A DNA stretch of 64,000 bases from Xiphydria camelus (lineage: Eukaryota; Arthropoda; Insecta; Hymenoptera; Xiphydriidae), in assembly GCA_963678675.1 (NCBI GenBank), contig OY783198.1, positions 2,919,001-2,983,000 on the forward strand, written 5' to 3'. A program made the position numbers and the translations under genes. The notes beneath the pieces are model-generated. The model did not search any database. It had not been told where the DNA came from and saw only the letters and a program-made list of their open reading frames with translations. Positions 14,001-23,100 of this stretch are shown piece by piece. The first letter of the stretch is position 1. The number at the start of each line of letters is the position of its first letter.

Positions 14001-14139
14001 AGTGACGTTGGCCGTGTTGTTGAGGAAGACCCTGGTGAAGTCCTTGGCGAGTTGGTCGTAGTCTTCGAACTGATCCCTCACCGAGTCCAGCAGAGGTGAC
14101 GAAGGTCTCATGTGACCTATGGGCCTCCAAGATCCACGT
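11066..14139 (-). other. BTB-BACK module exons
   Basis: Residues about 1097-1542. The BTB begins near NASLFDVSFLVPG, continues RFIGVRAILGVRSRVFQEMLYG, is interrupted by a basic/Ser-rich insert (about 1195-1318, two exons), and resumes EFDPETFRTLLDYLHTGSC...GLICAAEHYDLPELL. The BACK part follows (ENYYWRYTSASELVNMILAFVE...CWAKHRIK). The protein ends FDYGL. The split BTB with a long insert is unusual. The junction from the RapGAP exon (TAC AG|A CGT) is in phase. Confidence 0.85.
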
Positions 14140-17100
14140 CTGTGCGCGACAAAAATGAGACGATCGCGCCAAATCAGTACAACGACTCTCCGCGAAACTT
14201 TAGCCGACGTTCGACGAGCTTCGCACCTGTACGGCTTTGGAATCTGACCGGTCTCCGCGTGGTTCGCCAGATTGGCCACTATGTCCTCCAGCATTTGGCT
14301 CCTGGTCCTCTCCTGCATCCTGGCAAATTTAGGGGCGCAGTAACTCGCCCGTTCTCCGTTCACGATCTTCGTTAAGATCCACTCGCGAAACATGGGACCT
14401 GGCGGAGCGAACGCGAGATGAAAAATTCACTTTCCGAATGCACAATTTCCCCATCGCCTCGTCGAGAGTTGTTCCCACCTTTCTCGAAGATGCTCTGTTC
14501 CCAGAGGTACGGTTTGTAGGCGCCAACTTCGTCCCGCGTCACGACCGACACCTCGTACCTCGTGATCTTCCTCTTGATTCGCGGACTGACCCTGACCAGG
14601 ATGAAGGTGTGCAGGAAGTGCGACTTGATGCAGGCCGGACTGAAACTGGTGTTGTCCGCCTCCAGGAAGACCACGCAGACGATGTCGTTGCCGATGTGTC
14701 GCTTCCTCTGGAGCTGGAGTGCGGAGAGGGGGGAGTCGGTATTTTTATCCGGAAACGCGACGCGACCTCTCTTTCGCTACCTTTTGAGCGTCGTGCTGCT
14801 CGTAGGGCAGCAACGTCGACACGTGAAACATGATCTCGATGCCTCGCCAATTCGTGTAAACCGAATAGAGCCCCGTGAGATCGTCGACGATGTCCAAGCC
14901 GGCTCTGTACTTGTCGAACCCCTTCAATCGAACCTTATCGCCGAGTATCTGAAGGAACTCGTCGAACAGCGGGGAGTTTTCGTTGTTGTCGAGTATCTCC
15001 TCTTCGCTGTACTGTCCCTCTTGGACGTAAATTACGCCCACCTTCGATTCCGACTTGATGAACACCTGGTCCAACTTGAGGAGCTCCTCGGGGGTGTCCG
15101 GAAGTTGTCCCAGAGTGAGGGGCGGATTGATGTTCACCTCCTTACCCAGACTGCGCACGACTTCTTCTCGATTGTACCTGCGAAAGAGGCGCGTCCTTGA
15201 CGGATCGATCAGCGGACTCGATCAGCGGACGATCGACGAGGCGATCGCTCACCTGTCGGCGAAAACGCAGCTAGCCGGGATCAGACCGTGAACGGTGTAG
15301 CTGATGGCCCGGACGAGTATTCGAAACTGGTCCCGACCGTTGATGGTCTCCTGCTTGATGCTGAGGATCACGGGGCCCAGATCCTCGTCGTTCGTGAAGT
15401 AGTTCCAGTGTTCCGAACCGTAAAAGTACTTCTCGTACGTCTCCTGCTCGACCGAGGTCAGCTCGAAGCCCTGATTCTTCTCCCACTGCTCCTCGACGGT
15501 GGTCTTCTTGCGCGGCCCGTCGTCCGAGTCCACCTCGTTCTCCTCGAAGAGGCAGAAGTCCTGGCGCTCGCGTCGCATGGACGACGACTCCTGAAGCTGA
15601 TCCTCCGCTTGCTCCGGGTCCGTGGCCTCCCGGTCGCTCTCGCTCTCGTCCCAGATCGTGTCCGAGGCGATCTGCTGCCTCGAGCACTCGATCCAGTAGC
15701 CGGGCGTGGGTATCAGGTTGTGCGGGAACTCCTGGCAAAACTCATCTGCGAGAAGATTCGTCAGCGAGTGTCCTGCGCCGAAGGGGCGGCGGCGAAACCG
15801 GGTACGGGCGCGGCGCGAGTACGAAACTCGATCGGACCCGGAGAAAGTTTCTCGCGCGAAACGGGGGAGTGGGTGCGAGACGGGATGAGAATTCGGTATC
15901 TCGAACAACCGATATCCGAGGATCTCGAGAGGTACGTGTCGAGCTGTTCGAAGAGAAGGCGTCCACTCGGTCACGTACTTCCGACGATATTCCCGCCTCT
16001 CCGCCTCTGGCCGTCCGCCGTACGACGCTGGAGTCACGGTCGATTCACTGTAAGGTAGAACACCAAGCTGTTTGCAGACAGGGCTTGGTATTCGAACTTA
16101 GAGTGAACCGCCCGAGACCCGTGATTGTCTCGCCGGCTCCTCTCGTTCCTCTTCTTCCGCGATCATGGCGCTCGTTCCCCTCTGGTCGCACCTCTGCTCG
16201 ATCGTTCCTCGAACCGATCGAGACGCGAAATCGCGAGGGAGCGGGAGGATCGCGGCACCCGGTGAACGCACGGACAGAGGAGCGCGCCCGCGTCGCGCGT
16301 ATAACCCACCTGAACACGCCTGCGGCGGCAGCGGGAAGATGAGCGTCGTGGAGGACTTTCTTCTCGCAACCGCGCAGCCTAAACTTTGAGGCTTGAAGCT
16401 GCGCAACTGCTGCATGAAGTCCGAGCACTCCATCAGCGCCACGTCAGCGAAATGCAGGTCGCAAAGTATGTGGTTCTTGAACCTGCGAATCACACGGAGT
16501 AAGCGCACGCGGTGGTGCAGCCGCCGTCGGTGTGGGGCGGAAAGCGTCGAGACGAGCACGCGGCGTATCACTCACCGTCGAGCCCGCTTCTGATTGGGTC
16601 CCGTGAGGTTCAGCCCGCAACTGTTACATCTCAGACACTCCTCGTGGTAGTGGTTGTTGTCGTAAAGGGGACTCGGTTCTTGAAAAGAAAAACAAGAGTC
16701 ACCCCCGCGGTTCTTCCGGAACGGAACGCGTCACGAGTTTTCCTTCGCTCGCGACGGGACGATCCGCGGATGAAGGGGCGTGGCTGCGCGATGGTGGTAA
16801 ACTATAAAAATTCCGGCACGCGCGCGCGTGCCGCCAGGAATTTTGATACGAGGGGGCGAGCGCTCGGTATTCGAGAAAGTCGCCGCTACTTCTCCCGCGC
16901 GCGCGCCGCCAAGATCAACCGTGGAACGTGGATGTGATCACGCCGCGGCGGGGATAGCGTCTCTCCTCCGCCGCGTCTTCTCCGCCACCTTCGATTCGCA
17001 CCCCGTCTTCCGTCGCCCGCGACGATCGCCCTCGCGCGCGAACGGACTTTCGGACCGCGGAATCTCCGCGAGGCGCCTGCTGCACCCGCGCGAATTCGTC

Positions 17101-20100
17101 GCCACGCTCTCCGCGTCCCGCCTGGAAATTCGAGGCGCGAATGAATTTCGCCGGTATTCGGGGGATTCGCTGCTTCGTCGCACCCGCCCACCGCCCGCGC
17201 GCCCCCCGTCGTACACCACCGTGCTGCGCGCGAGATCGCCGGCGTGATCTCACCCCCGTCGCGCTCGTAAACCGCGCACGACGCCGAGAGACACCGCGGG
17301 AAGACTCGTATCCGCGCGCGCTGAGGAAAAAAAAATGTGACAGATCGGACTAAATTAGCGATCAAAGGCGAGGGAATGCAGATCTACGCGAAAAACAATT
17401 TCTCGTTGCGATAACTGCAACTTCGGTAAACAATTATAGTAAAACTTGTCGAAGCTGCAAGCGTTTGCTGCAATTTTTACTAAAATTGTAGTCATCGTAA
17501 CGATAAATTGGCCTTGTCCCGGTATTCTACCAAAAACTTTGCAGAGAGATGTTACAATTTCTTTTCTTTCCGTGCAGTTACCGAAACTGATAATTTACTA
17601 GAATTGCGTGTTCGTCAAATAATTGTTAACCGTTAAAACCAAATTATTTAATTCGAGTAACTGAATGGGCGTTCCTCCGCCCGTGACCGCCAATTTAGTC
17701 TGGTCTATTATTTTTCTCTCCATGCAGACGCATCGGTAGACACTAGTCACCCACATTGAAACAAGGATCAAGGAATGGGGATAAACATGTAAAATATATA
17801 TTCTCAGCGTTTTATCGTCAACTCTTAGGAGTCTCTTGATAAGCGATAACAGAACATAAATCAAATGTAAACTTCTTTTTATAACAATTAGCAGCTTTTA
17901 ATTTATATTTACTCACTCGATATCAGAAATCACATCACCTATAGATGGCCATCGTCATCCGCGCGACCACTATAGGGTCAAACCCTGCGCGCTGATCCGC
18001 AGCGACCGCCAGGTATGCGAGAGACGATCGATCGCGACCGCGCGCGATCATTTCGGAACCCGCTTCCCTTATCTTCGTCTCTCGGTGTCTCGCGCGATCT
18101 CTCTCCACCCCCCCCCCCCCCCCTCCGCCTCGACGCTATCGCCGTTTCGTGCCGTTTATCCGCGCGAGGAGGCAAGAGGGTGGAGAGGGAAAATAATTTA
18201 ATCCCCTTCTCTCCCTCGCTCGCGCGGCGAGCGGAATCGACGAGCGATCGGGATTCGCGATACGGTACAGTCTCTCGAGCGCGAAGCGAGAATTATGCCC
18301 GATTAACCTTCTCCCCTCATTTCGCTCCCGAAGAAAGGCCGCGGTCGACGCGTATCGCGCGCGCCGCGCCGTCACAGGTATACCCTTCGAATAAATTGAG
18401 ACGAATCGATGAAGAGTCGTTGGAAGCCAATACTCGTCCCGGCCTGGCTCGCGGGGTTCTGGAGAGAGGACGCTTATTTTTTATTCATAAGTCGCGCCGA
18501 CTCGGAAAAAGAGGAAGAGAAAAAAGGAGCAAAAGAGGAGAGAGGAGCAGCGCGCACGACGTTGTCTCGCCGGATGAAAGATTCAACTGGAATTTAAGAG
18601 GAGCGTCGTCGGCTTTTCCCTTTCCCCCTCCGACCGCCGTCGCGGCGTCTCACCCCGTTCCGCCCGTGGCGCGACCGCGATTGTTCTTTCGCCCTAAATT
18701 ACGCGCGCGGGGCGCTAAAAAGTGCCGTGGAAAGATGCGAGGTCTACGCGCTCCGTCGACACGACGCGTATACCTACCACCCCCCCCCCCCCCCCCCCCC
18801 GACTGGCTCTGCGCTGTTATTAATAATTAGGAGCGTTCGCGAGGTTCCGACGCTCGTTATTATTAATTATCGTAGCCCCGGACTCGGCGCCGCGTGCGTC
18901 GCGTGTTTCGCAACCGCGTTAAATTCCGTGGGGCCCGCCTCGCCTGCTGTACACCCCGTGTCTCGTTTAGCGCACAACAGTGAAGCGGGTTGCATTCGGT
19001 TGTTGCGCCGACAGCCAAGATCCGAACGAACGAGGACTATTGGTCTGAGAGAAATTTTTAGGTCACACAGTAATAAGTATACCTATGACAATTATACTTT
19101 AAGGCTAAGGGCCGGTTTATTCACCTTGAGTTAAATTTACCCAGCAGATAATTACCTTGGATACAATTGTGCTGACAATTGTGTTTCCATAGAAATTACC
19201 TTTCAGATGAATTTAACAGGAGGTGAATAAACCGGTCCTAAATAAGCAGTTGACTGGATACTATAGGTGATATGACAATACCAAATAGTAACAAGAGCAA
19301 TATGTATTGCTAAGATAACTACATACACGTGTAGCTGAAATAATTATACACTAACAAAAAAATAGTAGACAGCAGAACAATTCAGTTGAGTCAATTTGAT
19401 AACCTAAACAAATATTTGTCGGATTATCCAAATGTTTATGCCTGCCATCAAAGTTTTCGCGAAATCGACCAAAGACATTTGCGACACCAGAAAAACGTTT
19501 TGTTGGCCCGTATTCGTTCAAAATATTTTGTCAGCCCAACTAAGAGTTCTTTTAGCGTACGTATAGCTGAAATAGAAATACGCATTGCGCTGAGGTTAAC
19601 TGGAACTTATTCTTATACCAATAGAGACTACTGGCATTACCGTACAACTTTTAAAACATCTCTCAGTGCATTCTAAGAAATGCCGGTCATCATCGCATCG
19701 GTGATTTGAATGGCAAGCGCTCCCTGATATAATTTCGATACTCGTCAGTTTTTTTTCTCGAATAATAATCAAGGAAACAAACCCCTAAGCCTTAATATTT
19801 GATTTAGAGATCTCGGTTCTCGGTACAACCACCGAATTACGGGAAACCGCAGCTGACGAAGTGCACCAACCGATATGCAACCCGTTGCACTGGCGTGTAT
19901 CAAACCAAACACAGGGTATACGCGGAACGCCGCAAGCGTTCGACCTCTCCCTTCGCTCTTACCTTTTACGAGCGAGAGACGCCAGGCGCGACATCGAGCG
20001 CGGATACGAGCATCTAAAATATTTTCTTTCATTTTATCTCCCCCCCCCCCCCCCGCCGCGCGAATATCGCGCACAACCGCGCGTTTCGATCTCGCGACGG

Positions 20101-23100
20101 AACGGAGGACTGCGTCGTTTCGAGCGACGCGCGTCCTCCTCTTTACGAGCGACGGGAGACCGCGAGGGGGTGCGAATTGCGAACGGGGAGGATCGGGGCG
20201 ATATCTCGTCCGCGGCGAGTTCCGCGCGAATGAGCATCGCGGCTCCGCTTCGCCTGCGTTCGTCGTTTTATCGAAACGCGCGCCTCTGTTATTGGAATAT
20301 CGTTCCGTCACCGCGGGGGCGGCGGTGGTGTTTCCCCGCGTATCATTTCGCGGGCGGACGGGAGGAGGGTCCCGATAAACACGAGTTTCGATATTCGCCC
20401 GCGCGAAAACAGACGAGAGGGACGTCGCGTGATTTATGTCACACCCGGCTCGTTTTTAAAATCCCTCGCGTCAACTTCCATCTCGCCCCACCACCGCCAC
20501 CACCACCAGAACCGCCCGTCCAGTCCGCGCCGAGCCCTTTTCCGTCGATAAGGGAACAAACATTTTTCCGATACATATTCGCACGGCCACGGGTAGCGCT
20601 TATCACGCGTTCGATCTTCGATCCGGTCTTCGATCGAGATGGGACAATTTCGACTACGTCGGGTACGATCGTCGCGACGGAAATACCGGTTTGTCGGTTC
20701 GCTCGGCTGATGCTCGTCAAATTTCACCGCGGCCGCGTATGTTAATCCGCGTTCGCGCGTGTTATTCGTTCGCAGCGTGAGACGAAGACAACGCTATCCG
20801 ATTACAGAGAGCGAGAGAGTCTCGCCATTAATACTACACGGAATGATTATCATCGAGAAATACGGAAATGCGGGATCTCACCTCGACGCCCCGATGACCG
20901 CGGTACCGATGATCGACGACGAGCGATCGCGAGGACGAATTCAGATCTATAACGCTGTTCAGAGCTCTCCTCTCTCCATCCGCTCGATCATCCCGACTGT
21001 ATTCCATCCATCGATCAATTCCACTCCACATCCGTCACCCCGTCGTCGTCGTCCCCGTCGCGTCGAACGAGAAATTTCGACTCACGCGCGCGACGAGCGT
21101 CCGGCCCAGCCGTTTCCGAGCCCTTTTTCTCGCAGCCTCCACAAGTGGTTGCCCTCTCCGCCGGCCACGAAGGCGCGCGCGAGTCGGCGGTCGTGGCAAC
21201 GCGCGCACAGGTGACGGACGAGCGGTCGTGCGGACACGCGAAACGCGTACGGCAGACGGGGTGGTTTCGCAGGCGCGTCGCGTGTCAGAAAGAGAGAAAG
21301 CGAGAGGGGGCAGCGATGTACGGGGGTGGACGGCGGAGGACGAGGGGGAGAAGGGGACGGGGGAGCGAGGGAGGGCGCGTTCGACCGTAGGGCGATACGA
21401 GCGTAGCGCGGCGATCGGGCGAGGATCCGAGCCCTCGCGAAACGCGCAGAAAAGGGCAGCGCGGGGAATCAAGCCTTCTTCCCCTGTGCCGATGAAATAT
21501 TCAGAAAGGGCACCACCACCACCACCACCACCACCACCCGTCGCACGTCCTGATGAAAAATCGAAGCGCGCGCGGAGACCGACCCGCGCAAGAAATTCGG
21601 CCACACGAGCACCGTTGCTCGTCCACTACCGTCCTCCCCTCCCCGAGTGGCACACCATTTTCACCCACCGCCTCGAGGGCGAAAACACCGTCCGACGCGC
21701 ACAGTTCCCACGGAGCACCAGCAGTCACGACACACCGTGTGGTGAGTTTGCACGCGAGGAAAGCGGCCGCGGGGCGGAGAGGTCCGATCGTCCGGGGGTG
21801 GCGCGCGAACTGACGTCGCGCGAGGGATCTCTCGCTCACCGCACCGCGAGTCGTCGGGGGGGAGGGGCTCTCGCGTCAGATCTCTCGAGGCGATACCGCG
21901 GCGATCGCGACGGATCGTCGCGTCGCGGACGGCGATTAGTCGTTCGCGAGGTGGTGATCGCTCGACCGACGGTCCCCTCGAGCCTCCGCGATCGGATTCT
22001 CGATCGACATCGTTCCGCGAGACTCGACGCGAATTTGGAATTTCGCGATCGCGCTCCGCCTGTCCAGTCGCGAAGGGCATCAACTCTCTCTCTCCCTCTC
22101 TCTTATTGCCGACAGAAGGGTTCATTCTGTTTTCAGCTATCGACTGGGACGCACCCTGCAGCTTCGCGGTGGAATCCTGCCGGAATTCGCGCTTGCGCCC
22201 CTACGGAATTTCGAGGGTGGACGCGTGCGCGCTATCGGGGGACGGTTCGTTCGAGCGCGGGGCAGGACGCACGCGCCGCCGTTTCAACCGCGGCAAATTC
22301 GACGGGCGGACCTGCGTTTCGGACGACGAACCCGGGGTCGTGTTCGCCGAGGGTATGATCGCGCGACTCGGGTATGCGCGAATCGTTACACTCACCGGTC
22401 TGAGTGCTGCTGTCGAAGAAGGTGCTGGTCGTCTCGACGGTCATCGACGCGAACGTGCCGTCCGTGATCTGCGCCGAGCTGTCCCTGCGTCCCCTGTACC
22501 GCTGGACCTGAAAGACGAACGGTCTCTCTGTCGCTGCCCCCGTTCGTTCGGTGCCAAACCGCAAAATCGACGTCGTACCGTGTCGTCGCTCTGAGAGCTC
22601 TGCCGCCGGAAGTTCCTGCACCTGATCATCTCCTCCGTCGTGCTCTGGCGCCGGAAGCCGCGCGCGATCAGAATCTCCTCGGTGGTGGATTGCCGACGGA
22701 TGACGGGCGCGTGCTGGATGCTTCCCGGAGCGCGGGCGCAAGGGCTGGGGTCCCTCGAGGAGCAGGACGAGCTGTCGGGCGACCTGCGAAATCGACGTCG
22801 GCTTCAGACACACGTCGCGAGGGCCGAGCCGTTCGGACGGCGGTGTCGACGTAAGCGTCCGTCGAAAGAGTCGATGCACTGAGAATGATAACCTGGTCGA
22901 TCTGACCGAGAGCCTGGAGAATATAGCCAAACCGTTTGACGAAATGTGCATTATCCGTCTGTCTAGTTAGGACCGTTAACACTGAGAGAAAAAAATTAAT
23001 CGTGACAGCTATTTTGGGCTCGACTGCTCCAGTTTTCTAATCAGTATCAGTTTTATACAGTTATCGCAACTATTATTTTGTTCCGATAATTAGAAATAGT

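Larger units (their letters stand above)
16679..22395 (-). other. 5.7-kb intron of the RapGAP-BTB gene
   Basis: This intron separates the Ser-rich N-terminal exons from the LIM/RapGAP exons. It holds CpG-rich sequence, several poly-C tracts (18108-18123, 18780-18800, 20040-20054), a (CAC)n tract near 21509-21538 and the repeats listed separately. The long open frames here on both strands are GC-driven and lack splice or domain support. A strong donor-like site on the - strand near 20886 (GAG|GTGAGA) might mark an alternative exon but is unproven. Confidence 0.6.

Noticed and set aside
14562..16058. Long + strand open frames (about 210-260 codons) opposite the RapGAP exons
   Set aside because: They are the antisense reading of conserved RapGAP codons and cross intron boundaries. 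The - strand frame has the domain motifs and splice sites.
21228..22358. + strand open frame of 376 codons
   Set aside because: Lies within the 5.7-kb intron, is compositionally Arg-rich with a proline run from a (CAC)n/(CCA)n tract, and shows no domain.
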